A stretch of DNA of 64,000 nucleotides, taken from the NCBI GenBank assembly GCA_021292165.1, contig JAHFWL010000433.1:499001-563000 (forward strand), written 5' to 3'. Position 1 is the stretch's first letter. Each line of letters opens with the position of its first letter. The translations under genes and the position numbers were made by a program. The notes beneath the pieces are model-generated. The model did no database searches, was not told the DNA's origin, and worked only from the letters and a program-made list of their open reading frames with translations. Positions 50,852 to 59,782 of this stretch are shown here, piece by piece. This stretch comes from Shinisaurus crocodilurus. Its lineage: Eukaryota; Chordata; Lepidosauria; Squamata; Shinisauridae.

Positions 50852-51767
50852 CAGGGGTGCCCAACCATTTTGGGTCAGCAGGTACATTTGGATTTTTGAG
50901 AGAGTGTCACCAGGACTCTCGCATAATGGCTGTCACAGGGGAGCGTGGTCATTCATAAAATGGCCACTATGCTGGGCATAGCTGGACAGAGAACACTCAT
51001 TTCCCAGAAGCCAAACTGGTGAGACTAAAGGAAAAAGTAAGTTGTCCAAGAGCCTAAGTATAAAGGAGAGACGGGTTGGGAGGTTCCGAAACAGGGAGAT
51101 CCGGCTTGTTTGAGCTCGCCAAATTTCCTGCCTGCTTCTAATCCGATGATCGGAAGTGGGCTGAGTTGAGTTTTTTCACAGACTTCTATCTGCACGACAG
51201 ATGGAGCTTTGCGTATTTTTTTTTTCCAAACCACCAACAGAATTTGCTCAACAAGGCACCCGAAAAGCACGTGGCTAAGCGAGATTTGCACAAATAGCAC
51301 GAGTCACGGTCAAACCATGCATTTTTTGGTTGCCGTTTTGTGAAAATTCCATTGGCAGTTTGAAAAAAAAATACGCAAAGCACCGTCCATCTTACAGACG
51401 GAAGTCCACAAGCTGGCTCAACTCACACTGCAGCGAGTCAGCACCGGCGTGTGGGCAGCGGACCAGAATCCGGGAGGCCGGACCGAGAAAATCCGACAGA
51501 TTTGCACCCCACAAATGGGTTCTTCACACATCCCTAGAGATGGGATCTGGCCTCCAAAACACCCTTTTTAAACTCAAATCAAGATGGCACTGGAGGGCAG
51601 CACTTTCCTTTGCAGCATGGCAACCTCCCAGTTTTAAAAAAAATATCTATATAAATGTAATCTTAAGAAATAAAATTAAGATCAGGAAAGGCAGGGAGCT
51701 TGGTGGGCAGGAAGAAACATGTTTGTGGGCAGATTGGTGCCCATGGGCACCATGCTAGAGACTCCAG
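50852..51767 (+). mobile_element. Family X hAT-like element, longest copy, with nested foldback
   Basis: It starts CAGGGGTGCCCAACC and ends ACTCCAG, with near-duplicated flanks AGGTAGGC (50844-50851) and GGGTAGGC (51768-51775). Inside are TTTTTGAGAGAGTGTCACCA, ACTAAAGGAAAAAGTAAG, then a foldback (51070-51536), then GATCTGGCCTCCAAAACACC, AAATCAAGATGGCACTGGAG, TTGGTGCCCATGGGCACC. The right terminus departs from a clean TIR, so superfamily is an inference. Confidence 0.65.
51070..51536. mobile_element. Long palindromic MITE nested in family X
   Basis: Arms of roughly 200 bp: GGGCTGAGTTGAG..GATGGAGCTTTGCGTATTTT..AGCACGTGG faces CCATGCATTTTTTGGTTGCC..AAATACGCAAAGCACCGTCC..CTGGCTCAACTCACAC. The right end AACCCATTTG.. 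reads, on the minus strand, AGGGATGTGTGAAGAACCC. The left outer end is eroded. The TSD is not readable. Confidence 0.65.
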
Positions 51768-51845
51768 GGGTAGGCCCATTGAGGGAGGGGGCTCACTGAG
51801 GATATCTTGCCCAAGGGCCCCCCAAAACCGGCATGGAGGGCTATC
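51768..51845 (+). mobile_element. Family Y repeat, right part
   Basis: GGCCCATTGAGGGAGGGGGC, GAGGATATCTTGCCCAAGGG and CCCCCAAAACCGGCATGG correspond to 11805-11860. Confidence 0.6.
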
Positions 51846-52119
51846 AATCATTAATAGACATGATAGCAAAATAAAACCAACCTCCATGTGCTGAGGAGGG
51901 ATGGGGGGGAGGGCAACACCAGGGGAAGGCTGATGCCTTCATCCCCCCCCCCCCCCCGCACACTTCCCAGAGGCATCTGGCTGCCCACTGACTGAAACAA
52001 AATGCTGGTCCAGGTGAACCTTTCGCCTGATCTCGCAGAGCTTTTCTTCTCTTCCTGAGCGCTATCCACTATACCACGCGGCCTCCTTTTTTTCTCTCCT
52101 TGCCTTGGCGTGAGAGGCT
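51846..52119. other. Mixed short fragments
   Basis: A C-run (about 51942-51957), a CR1-tail fragment (51998-52047: TGCTGGTCCAGGTGAACC, CCTGATCTCGCAGAGC) and an inverted tRNA-SINE head remnant (52050-52085: GCGCTATCCACTATACCACG). Confidence 0.5.
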
Positions 52120-52700
52120 CCCCGTTTCGGGTTCAGCCTTTTAAACAGCATAGGTGCAATTTAAAAACAGAAAAGACGAGAAAAGAGAAAGTTCTCTTTG
52201 GCAATGCTGTGTGCAAACGGAAAGCAACGGAGCTTGCAGAGAGTGGTGAACGGCGGGGAGGCGGTGCTAGTGAGCGTCGTCGGCTTAAAGGGAGTTCACT
52301 GGTGCTGCCGCTTCAATTATGTGCCGCAGCTGCAGCGTCAGTTACCCACCGGCTTAATTGCAGTAACAGTAAAGAGGCTTGCACAGTCAGAGGCATGTGT
52401 GGCTGCTGCTTACCAGAAGCTGAGTGGCGCGCTCTGGCGAGGGGAAATCCCCAGAAAAGGCCAGCGCCAGGCTGTATGCGCTGCAGCGCAGCGGGGCTTT
52501 TCCTGTGTGCGAGAGAAGAGCCATGTCACTCAAGCTGAGAAGAACACCGTGTGCTGCTGTGTTCACATCACAGGGCGCCCGGGGTGGGGTTTACTGTCAC
52601 ACACACACACCGCACAGCAGTCGAGCCAGTTTGGCAGTCTCCTTCGGGTCTGGCCCAGTGACTTTTGACACAGATGCAAGGTCCCATTAACAATGTTGCT
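52120..52700. other. CpG-rich segment, unmatched to any repeat here
   Basis: By eye I count roughly 24 CpG dinucleotides between 52230 and 52680, well above surrounding DNA outside the GC-rich hAT. It includes AACGGCGGGGAGGCGG, GAGCGTCGTCGGC, GGCGCGCTCTGGCGAGG, TGCGCTGCAGCGCAGCGG and GGGCGCCCGGGG. Two overlapping plus frames (142 and 156 codons) and an 88-codon one show no domain. It could be a promoter-like CpG island with a first exon, an uncharacterised repeat, or composition drift. No TATA box stands out. Confidence 0.4.
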
Positions 52701-52734
52701 GTTGTTTGGCAGTTGGCACCATACTCTCATCTTA

Positions 52735-52910
52735 TTTATTCATTTCCAATATTGATATACGGCTCCCTATTCCTGCATGGAGATTTTTGGAGTGGTGAAC
52801 AATAAAACAGATAAAAGAATAAAAGAATATGTTAAAAACAAAATCAAGAGAACCGTGGCTGGTTCATTCAGGAAGGCTTCCTGCAATAAAGGAAGTCTTG
52901 CTCATTTCCT
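52735..52910 (-). mobile_element. L2/CR1-like LINE 3' end, degenerate
   Basis: ATTTATTCATTTCCAATATT, GATATACGGCTCCC, AACAATAAAACAGATAAAAG and AGGAAGGCTTCCTGCAA follow the pattern of a reversed LINE 3' UTR. No frame is kept. Confidence 0.4.
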
Positions 52911-52999
52911 CACAAGGGGCCAGTGCAGGTAATAGTAACCGAGGCTATGCATATTCTGCCAGGAAGATCAAGCCAAAGAAATGGACATTGTTGTCAAGG

Positions 53000-53235
53000 T
53001 GAGTGTAGTGGTTAGTGTGTTGGACTGGGATTCGGGAGATCCGGGTTCGAGTCCCCACACTGTCAGGAAGCTCACTGGGTGGCTTTGGGCCAGTCACTGA
53101 CTCTCAGCCTAACCTACCTCACAGGGTTGTTGTGAGGATCAAATGGAGAGGAGGAGGAGGATTATGTAAGCCGCCTTGAGTTCCTTGCAAGAGGGAAAAA
53201 AGTTGGGTTATAAATGTAATAATTAATAAATAAAC
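53000..53235 (+). mobile_element. tRNA-derived SINE (S1), sense orientation
   Basis: AGTGTAGTGGTTAGTGTG (A box), GGGTTCGAGTCCCCAC (B box), AAGCTCACTGGGTGGC, CAGTCACTGACTCTCAGCC, TAACCTACCTCACAGGG, ATGTAAGCCGCCTTGAGTTCC, GTTGGGTTATAAATG, tail AATAATTAATAAATAAA. The only full plus-strand copy; useful for reading the family. Confidence 0.92.
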
Positions 53236-53254
53236 CAGATAAATCATTTTAGGA

Positions 53255-53335
53255 TGCAGTGGCTGGCTGGGGAATGTCGGGAGTTATAGGACTTCTTTCT
53301 GTCTAAACCTGCATAGGATTGTGCCCTTAATTTTT
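53255..53335. mobile_element. Foldback MITE, right half only
   Basis: GGCTGGCTGGGGAATGTCGG, GAGTTATAGGACTTC, TTTCTGTCTAAACCTGCATA, GGATTGTGCCC, followed by TTAA. The left half is missing. Confidence 0.6.
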
Positions 53336-53820
53336 TTTTTTAAAAAAAATCAGGTTTCTAGTTTCTAAGGCTGAAAGGAGGGCAATATCAGGCATGGAAT
53401 CTTCTCAGGAGTTGAGGGAAATGGGTCTAGCCAAGAGCAGCAGAGGTTAGGGAGTGAGGCATCACTATCCTGCATAGCTCTAGCAGAAATGGAAATTAAA
53501 ATTCTGTGTGTCCCAATTTGCTTAATCTGCGTACTGTATACAAGTCACATTATTCAATTTTATGGGTTGTTGGGGGTTTTTTTTGGTAGTTGATAGGATT
53601 TAAATAATCTGGGTGCAGAACTCTGTGACCATTTTTTTTTACTGCAGAATATTCACAAACCAGATCATAATCTTCATAATACAACCACATACAGTACTAA
53701 AAAGCAATAGATTTGAGATATAAACTATATCTATGAAAAGCAAACACATAGAATTATACCATCCATTTTTTGTTTACTGAATAGTCTCCCAAATAGGAAA
53801 AAAAACCTCCATTGATTATT
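53336..53820. other. No recognisable feature
   Basis: About 480 bp of A/T-rich sequence. Confidence 0.35.
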
Positions 53821-54289
53821 GAAACAATCCAGAACAGTAGCCATGTTAGTCTGTTTTAGCGAAAACAACGAAGAGTCTTGCGGCACCTTAAAGAGAAGCA
53901 GCGCGATGGAGGATTACCAGCATCCTATGGAGGGAGGGAGGAGCACGGAGGCAAGGACTGCCTCCACGTTTCTCCCACCCTCCAAAGCACCTAGACAGCC
54001 TATTTTCTGCCGTCTAAAGGTATCATCCCCGGGCTCGCAAGATGAGGAGGCTGCTTGAGGCACTGCCAGGATTCCTTGTAGCATGGTGGTGCCTCGTTCC
54101 TCCCCTCCCAGCCCCCAAAATGCAGTTTCTGAGGTTGCTTTTGCAAACTCCGAGTAGCAGATGGCTTGGCTGCACACTGGCTGCAAGGGTGAAGGAAAGG
54201 CGCTCCAAAGTCGGAGTCCCAGCTCCGACCTCGGAGTACTTTTCCAAGTTCGGAGCTGGGACTCCAACTTTTCCTATGATCGTCTAGAC

Positions 54290-54388
54290 CAGTGTTCCCA
54301 GATGTTTTTGGCCTACAACTTCCAGCATGCCCCAGCCAGCGTAGCTGTAGGCAAAAAACATCTGGGGACCCAAGGTTGGAGAACACTG
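54290..54388. mobile_element. hAT-like foldback MITE
   Basis: Left CAGTGTTCCCAGATGTTTTT (internal deletion of the TIR), right AAGGTTGGAGAACACTG, exact 8-bp palindromic TSD GTCTAGAC (54282-54289, 54389-54396). 99 bp. Confidence 0.9.
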
Positions 54389-54405
54389 GTCTAGACAGTG
54401 TCTAG

Positions 54406-54929
54406 CAGGGATGTTGAAGAGTCCTTGGTCTCGAGTCACAAGTCGAGTCACGAGTCTTTGGACCCGAGTCTCGAGTCCGAGTCCGAGGTCCAAAATGGTG
54501 ACTCACGAGTCATGAGTCCCTCCCAAAGCTGACTCCACAAGTCCCTATTAAAATCAATGTGTTTTTTTCCCAACAAAATAAGGCTATTTCAGATGTGTGG
54601 CTTAAATAAATTCTAGGCACAAGTGTGCCTTTTTATTTCAAAACTCTGCAACTGATTTTGGCAAGAACAGACAGGGCAGACAAAACCAAAATGTCTGAAA
54701 GGTTGCATTTTAGGGAAATGATTTTAAAAAATAAACTTGCTGTACTTCTTAAAACCTATCCATGTTGCATTTGAGGAACACGATTTTGGAACACCAGTCC
54801 TTGGTCTCGAGTCCCGAGTCGAGTCTCGAGTCCCATTAAAAATATTGGGACTTGAGTCTGACTCGAGTCAGAAGGGGGGACTCAGTCTGACTCACGAGTC
54901 GAGTCCTGGAGTCCGAGTCCCCATCCCTG
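54406..54929. mobile_element. hAT-like element with GAGTC arrays, copy 2
   Basis: CAGGGATGTTGAAGAGTCC start, GAGTCCCCATCCCTG end, flanks GTGTCTAG (54398-54405) and GCGTCTAG (54930-54937), one mismatch. The same terminal GAGTC/GACTC arrays as 5065-5761, and the same middle (TTCAGATGTGTGGCTTAAAT, CACAAGTGTGCCTTTTTAT, AAAATGTCTGAAAGGTTGCA). The CAGGCAGG expansion is absent, giving 524 bp. Confidence 0.85.
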
Positions 54930-55190
54930 GCGTCTAGACAGTCATAGGATTGTGCCCTAACAAATTTATTCTAACACAAGCTTTTGTGGACACTGCCCAC
55001 TGCCCACTCCTTCTGTTTACATCTCTCCCACCCCACCCCACTCCACCTCCTGCATCTATATACAGAGCTGCCAATTTGAGGTTAACACTTCATGCATCTG
55101 ATGAAGTGGGCAGTTTCCACGAAAGCTCACACCAGAATACATTTGTTAGTCTTTAAGCTGCCATAAGAGCCATTCTTGTTTTTATTGACT

Positions 55191-55455
55191 CTTGCACTTT
55201 CTCTAGTTTATGCTCTGGTGAACTTGAAGGGAACAAGAATTCCCGAACAAGAGCTCCATTTCCCACCACCACCAATTTTAAATCTGAAATTTCAGCATTT
55301 TCAGGATGGGACGCAGGGTTGAAAGTGGCCTCTTCCAGTTGCCACACCTGTTTAGTGGGAAGACATTCCCCCAGGGCCTGCTCAGCTTTGCAGCTCAGTG
55401 TTTGTTGTTGCATATATTGTCTGCAGAGAGCTAGGGCGAAAAAAAAGCCGTAAAG
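55191..55455. other. No recognisable feature
   Basis: About 265 bp, unannotated. Confidence 0.3.
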
Positions 55456-55462
55456 TGTCTTT

Positions 55463-55558
55463 ACAGTGCAATTCTAGACATGTCTACTCAGAAGTAAACC
55501 CCACTGCATTCAGTGGGACTTACTTCCAGATAAGTGTGTACAGGATTGCAGCCTTAAC
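55463..55558. mobile_element. Palindromic MITE with TTA flanks (Harbinger-like)
   Basis: TTA, then CAGTGCAATTCTAGACATG, TCTACTCAGAAGTAAACCCC, a palindromic centre CCACTGCATTCAGTGG, GACTTACTTCCAGATAAG, GTGTACAGGATTGCAGCC, then TTA. The TIR CAATCCT/AGGATTG resembles the TTA(A)-flanked foldback family at 3638. Confidence 0.7.
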
Positions 55559-56049
55559 CTTTCTCTCAAAATTGTGCAGGTTGTTTGGGTACTAACTAAA
55601 AGAAATGGACTTCCATCAATTAGCTTTAAAGTGTGTTTCTTTTCCCATTTCCAGTCTAATGTCATTTGCTCTAGATAAAAATCAGCGGAATGCAGCTTTA
55701 CTTTGTTAGTGTTTGCAATTCTGCATGAGCCCCACAACTTGGCAACTCTGCAAAACTGGCAAACACTATTTACATTAGGGCTGGTTCTGCACTCCCTTCA
55801 ACAAAAAGCACCATGTTTCTTTGTCTTTAGTGGTATGTTTTATTATTTTAATGTTGTTTATTTTAGGATGTATTTGATTATTGTATTTTTGTTTGCGGCT
55901 TTGGGTATCTTATGATAGATACGTGAGATAAAGATAATTTTCATAAACAAAGAAATAAAACTAGTGCTTCCTACTGCAGGAGTTTTGAGCTGCTATTGTG
56001 ATTTAGCTGTAAGAACGATAGCCAACCTTCTCCCCTGCCAGGTCAGGGC
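55559..56049. other. Unannotated; possible LINE 3' UTR at 55790-55970
   Basis: TTTGCGGCTTTGGGTATCTT and ATAGATACGTGAGATAAAGA near 55890-55940 resemble a decayed LINE 3' terminus like 18880. No coding. Confidence 0.35.
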
Positions 56050-56094
56050 TAGGCTGGCCATGTGTCCTCTTTTACAAAGGACAGCCCTCTATTG

Positions 56095-56186
56095 CAGGGC
56101 TCTCCAACCTTAGTTCCCCAGATGGCTGGGGCATGCTGGGAGTTGTAGGCCAAAAACATCTGGGGACCCAAGGTTGGAGAACACTG
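56095..56186. mobile_element. hAT-like foldback MITE
   Basis: CAGGGCTCTCCAACCTTAG at the left, GGTTGGAGAACACTG at the right, exact 8-bp TSD CTCTATTG (56087-56094, 56187-56194). The left arm is shortened. Inserted in the family-T element. Confidence 0.9.
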
Positions 56187-56231
56187 CTCTATTGGAAGGG
56201 CTGCCAGAGGACTGTCCTCTATTCTGAAGGT

Positions 56232-57520
56232 CATCATCATCAGGCGATCACTCGTGACCGAGTAAGATTGTCTTCCAGGATAAAAATTTACAAAAAGGAA
56301 ATTTTAAAAGGAGGAAATTCGAAAGAAAAATTGTGTAGACTTTAGCGATGGGTCCATAAGTGACTGTGGAGGCCAATTCTAGATCCACACAGCTTCCCAC
56401 AGTGAGGACACAGGTTACCAGATGGAAGATGGTCCTGTAAAGGATTCGTTTGACTGTGCTTTTCGCTTAGCACGTTTCTCCCTTTCACCTTGCACTCGGG
56501 CTTCTTCAAAGTCCATAGAACCTTTGTGAAAGGCCAACCTCCAGTTAGATCGTTCATGGGCCAGAGCTTCCCAGTTTTCGATGTTTATATTGCATTTTTT
56601 TAGATTAGCCTTAAGAACATCTTTAAACCTCTTATATTGACCACCGATATTCCGCTTTCCATCCTTGAGTTGGGAATAAAGTAACTGCTTTGGGAGACGG
56701 CAGTCAGGCATTCGAACAACATGACCCGTCCACTGAAGTTGGCGTTGAAGGATCATTTTTTCAACGCTAGTAGTCTTTGCTTCTTCCAGCACACTGACAT
56801 TTGTTTGCCTATCTTCCCAAGTAATTTGCAGGATTTTCCGGAGGCAACATTGATGAAATCTTTCAAGGAGGTGGAAGTGACGTTTATAGATAGTCCATGT
56901 TTCGCAGGCATACAATTGGATGCCCCAATAAATTTGTGAATATCTTGTGACTTCTCCATGACAACATGACAGCAACGGTTTTGGACAACAACGGCTCTCA
57001 TTGTGCTCCATTTAAAGTGGGATCAGGTGTTAAACAGGGATGTGTTATCGCCCCAACATTATTTGCTATTTTCATCGCCATGATTTTACATCTTGTCGAG
57101 GGGAAACTTCCCACTGGTGTGGGAATTATATATCGAACAGATGGAAAGCTTTTTAATCTCAGCAGGCTGAAAGCAAAAAGTAAGGTAATTACAACTTCCG
57201 TTGTGGAACTTCAGTATGCTGATGATACGGGGTCTGTGTGGGGTCTCCGCACATTCAGAGGATGATCTTCAAACTATCCTAAATGCTTTTGAAGAAGCAT
57301 ACGAAAAACTTGGTCTCTCACTTAACATCAAAAAAAGTGAAGTGCTTCATCAGCAAGTGCAAGCTAACCTTTTGATGACGCCATCTATCCAGCTTGGCGG
57401 GACAATACTGGAAAATGTCGATCATTTTCTCTATCTTGGCAGCTATCTTTCTGTTACAGCTAACATCGACAGTGAAATCCAGCATCGTTTGAGCTCCGCA
57501 AGTGCCGCATTGTTTTTTTC
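56232..57520 (-). pseudogene. Internally inverted (twin-primed) LINE with ORF2 RT and C-terminus
   Basis: The 3' part is on the minus strand (56950-56232). The 198-codon frame reads ACETWTIYKRHFHLLERFHQ, CLRKILQITWEDRQTNVSVL, QLQWTGHVVRMPDCRLPKQL and KRFKDVLKANLKKCNI. A frame-shifted tail has CPHCGK..GSRIGL..SHLWTH (C2H2-like finger), then a 3' end with TCACGAGTGATCGCC and a TGATGATGATGA tail. The 5' part is on the plus strand (56966-57520): GVKQGCVIAPTLFAIF (RT palm), VELQYADD at 57209-57226, then, after a frameshift near 57240, HSEDDLQTILNAFEEAYEK, LGLSLNIKKSEVLHQ and YLGSYL. It is flanked by CTGAAGGT (56224-56231 and 57521-57528). The C-terminus resembles RTE-type elements; clade unresolved. 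Confidence 0.88.
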
Positions 57521-57734
57521 CTGAAGGTATCCTCTTTTTAAAGGGCTGTGCAGTCCAAGTCTGGTTTAAAGATAGAGAACCATCAGAAGGAGGAGCTAAA
57601 GGGCCCAAAAAAGAGGAAATGCATCACAAAAAAAAGCTGCCCATCAACCCGGACTGCAGACTGAGCAAGGCACACAGGTCACCTGGTCACAGTCTTCCAC
57701 ACTATGGTGAGATGTCCTGCATTTTTATTTAAAT

Positions 57735-57752
57735 AATATCAATAATAATAAT

Positions 57753-57786
<34 letters not shown>
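57735..57786. repeat. (AAT)n(AAC)n microsatellite
   Basis: A short AAT run passes into about 12 AAC units within the family-T element. Confidence 0.9.
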
Positions 57787-57901
57787 TCTAAATTTGCAGC
57801 TATATGCATAAATTAGCATTTGCAAATTGGTGTCCTCTTTTGCCCTGTTTTTTTTGTGATGCATTTCCTCTTTTTTTGGCGATTCACAACTGGCCACCCT
57901 A

Positions 57902-58163
57902 CATATGTTAGGGGGGCGCAAGGAACTGGGAGTTGTGTGTGTCACGGCATCGAATCCATGGGACAGAGCCAGGAGGCAGACCTGAGGAGCACTCTGTCCA
58001 AAACAAACCAGAGCCCAGAAGACTATGATTGCTCAGGCAAAAGTCCCAGCCCTAACAGGAAGCCTGTTATAACCCTTCCTGTCTAGGAGAGAGCACTGGA
58101 CAGCCAAGGTGGGCAGGGTCAGTCCAGAGCCTGAGAACATTTCAATCCCCATAGAACAGGGGT
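57902..58163. other. No recognisable feature
   Basis: About 260 bp, unannotated. Confidence 0.3.
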
Positions 58164-58300
58164 GGGAAACATCTTTCAGCCTGAGGGCCCTAATTCAATT
58201 ACGGAGAAGCTCTCAAGGGCTGCATTGCAGTGGTGGGTGGGGCCGCATGCAAAAGGGGTGGAGCCAGAGGGGAAAGGGTGGGTCTAAAATTACCAAGCTG
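58164..58300 (+). mobile_element. hAT-like family Z, 5' terminal fragment
   Basis: CAGGGGTGGGAAACATC terminus, TTTCAGCCTGAGGGCCC, GGAGAAGCTCTCAAGGGC, GCATTGCAGTGGTGGGTGGG and GCAAAAGGGGTGGAGCC. The rest is missing. Confidence 0.6.
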
Positions 58301-58397
58301 CACCACTGCAGGTTTCCCAGGTTCTTCAGCACACTGGCTGTCTAAGTAGAAGCGCCCTTGGGTATGCATAATGCAGGGACTACTGATCATGCGGCAG

Positions 58398-58732
58398 CAG
58401 AGGCGGAGTCAGGGGATGGCCCACGAGGGCTGGAGCCCGGAATCTTTCATCTGGAGCCCCGAATCTCTGGGAGGCCACCTGCCCCACCACCCTGCTGTCC
58501 ATGGGCACTTGCTGAAATAGAGGTGCAGCAGCCCTGATGATCTCTGTTGCATCTGATCCCCCTGGACTAGCTGGCTTTTTGCCCACATGTGCCTCACTTC
58601 TTGCTGCCCCACCCCCCTGGAATCTGCTGCCTGAGGTCCCCCCCCCCCCCGAAATGAAATGCCCTCCTCTCCCCTGTCCATACATCCCTTTTTATAAATA
58701 GGGCTGTCCTTAGGAGACAGGCTCCTTTACAG

Positions 58733-58765
<33 letters not shown>

Positions 58766-58860
58766 AGAACATATGTAAATTAGCATATGGAAATGTGTGC
58801 AATTTTTTTTGTCCTGTGGGCCTGAGCCCCAGATCTTTTCCGTACCTAGCACCGCCCCTG
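58398..58860 (-). mobile_element. hAT-like element, GAGGGGTGG family, copy 2
   Basis: CAGAGGCGGAGTCAGGGG at the left, ACCTAGCACCGCCCCTG at the right, flanks TGCGGCAG (58390-58397) and TGCAGCAG (58861-58868), one mismatch. The body is the reverse complement of 43104-43550 and contains an extra (AC)n at 58733-58760 and a C-run near 58638-58650. The 101- and 90-codon minus frames are not shared intact with copy 1. Confidence 0.87.
58733..58760. repeat. (AC)n microsatellite
   Basis: About 14 AC units, inside the hAT-like element. Confidence 0.9.
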
Positions 58861-59526
58861 TGCAGCAGTGTAGTGGATTCAAACTGAGATGTTTCCTAGA
58901 TGGGGCTTAGCTCTAGCTCAAATGTGTTTTCAATGATACAGTCAGAGAGAGAGAGAGAGAGAGAGAGACCCTGAGCATGTGCAAAAACACATTTCCCACC
59001 AGGTATGCTGTCCCCAGGTATCTGGGATTGGGAGCAGGAAAGGCAGGCTTCCAGGCAGGTTAGTGGCCCACAGTTCTCCATTTACAAATGAAACACAGTT
59101 TAGATCGCCCACGTGTGCCTGAAGCTGAAGGGAGAAGCAGGTGGAGCAGGTTGAACCTCATTCCATCAGAACCATCAAGGGGGACCAATGGATATGAGGA
59201 AGGATCCCCCCCCTCCCACCATGACACACTCCACTTTTAAATGTTCAGAGCAATCACCTGGAAACAAAACCAAGTGAGATAGTCTAAAAAACAGAAGCAA
59301 AAAGAGTAAAGTTGTGGTGGTGGGTGGGGAAATGCTTCTCCTTCTCCCGTCCTCATTCAAACGAATCAAATATTCCATAAGGAAATGAGCATCTGATGTG
59401 CAGTACAGCCCCATCACAGGTAGGCAAAATGTTGGAGCTGAAACGGAGTTACCATCTCTGCGCAGTGCCATGCATATATTACTAGGAGACCTGGGCAGAT
59501 GCTTCCCTCTCAGGTTGTTTTTAGCT
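58861..59526. other. Unannotated, with (GA)n
   Basis: A (GA)n run is at about 58945-58969. No gene. Confidence 0.35.
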
Positions 59527-59782
59527 ATTTATTTATTTATTGTTTGTTTATTTATTTATTATATTTATACCCCGCCTTTTTTCCTGCAAGGAACCCAAGG
59601 CGGCGTACATAATCCTCTTCCTCCTCTCCATTTTATCCTCACAACAACCCTGTGAGGTAGGTTAGGCTGAGAGTCCATGACTGGCCCAAAGTCTCCCAGT
59701 GAGTTTCATGGCTGAGCGGGGACTAGAACCTGGATCGCCCAAATCCCAGTCCAACACTCTCACCACTACGCCACACTGACTC
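59527..59782 (-). mobile_element. tRNA-derived SINE (S1), full-length
   Basis: (TTTA)n tail, TATACCCCGCC, GGAACCCAAGGCGGCGTAC, GAGAGTCCATGACTGGCCC, GACTAGAACCTGGATCGCC and CACCACTACGCCACACTGAC. Confidence 0.92.

Larger units (their letters stand above)
53821..55190. mobile_element. Composite nest: palindromic MITE holding a TTAA element with two hAT insertions
   Basis: Outer MITE pieces are 53825-53897 (CAGTAGCCATGTTAGTCTG, AAGAGTCTTGCGGCACCTTA) and 54957-55185 (AACAAATTTATTCTAACACA, CATCTGATGAAGTGGGC, AGTCTTTAAGCTGCCATAAG), the same family as 39412-39560. Between them is a member of the 38766 family (53898-54957: GCACGGAGGCAAGGACTGCC, AGTCCCAGCTCCGACCTCGG, ending GTCATAGGATTGTGCCC). Inside that sit the hAT foldback 54290-54388 and the GAGTC element 54406-54929. 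Confidence 0.65.
56050..57901 (+). mobile_element. TA-flanked MITE (family T) with two nested insertions
   Basis: It starts TAGGCTGGCCATGTGTCCTC and ends CTGGCCACCCTA; both ends sit in TA. After removing a hAT MITE (56095-56186) and an inverted LINE (56232-57520), the body reads as a normal family-T element: AGGACAGCCCTCTATTG, GAAGGGCTGCC, ATTCTGAAGGT / ATCCTCTTTTTAAAGG, GCAGTCCAAGTCTGG, AGATAGAGAACCATCAG, GCCCATCAACCCGGACTGC, CACAGGTCACCTGGTCACAG, ACTATGGTGAGATGTCC, TTTGCAGCTATATGCATAA, ATTAGCATTTGC and GTGTCCTCTTTTGCCC. Confidence 0.85.

Noticed and set aside
52110..52668. 142- and 156-codon overlapping ORFs
   Set aside because: They are out of frame with each other in a CpG-rich segment. 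I kept the segment as a finding but not as a gene.
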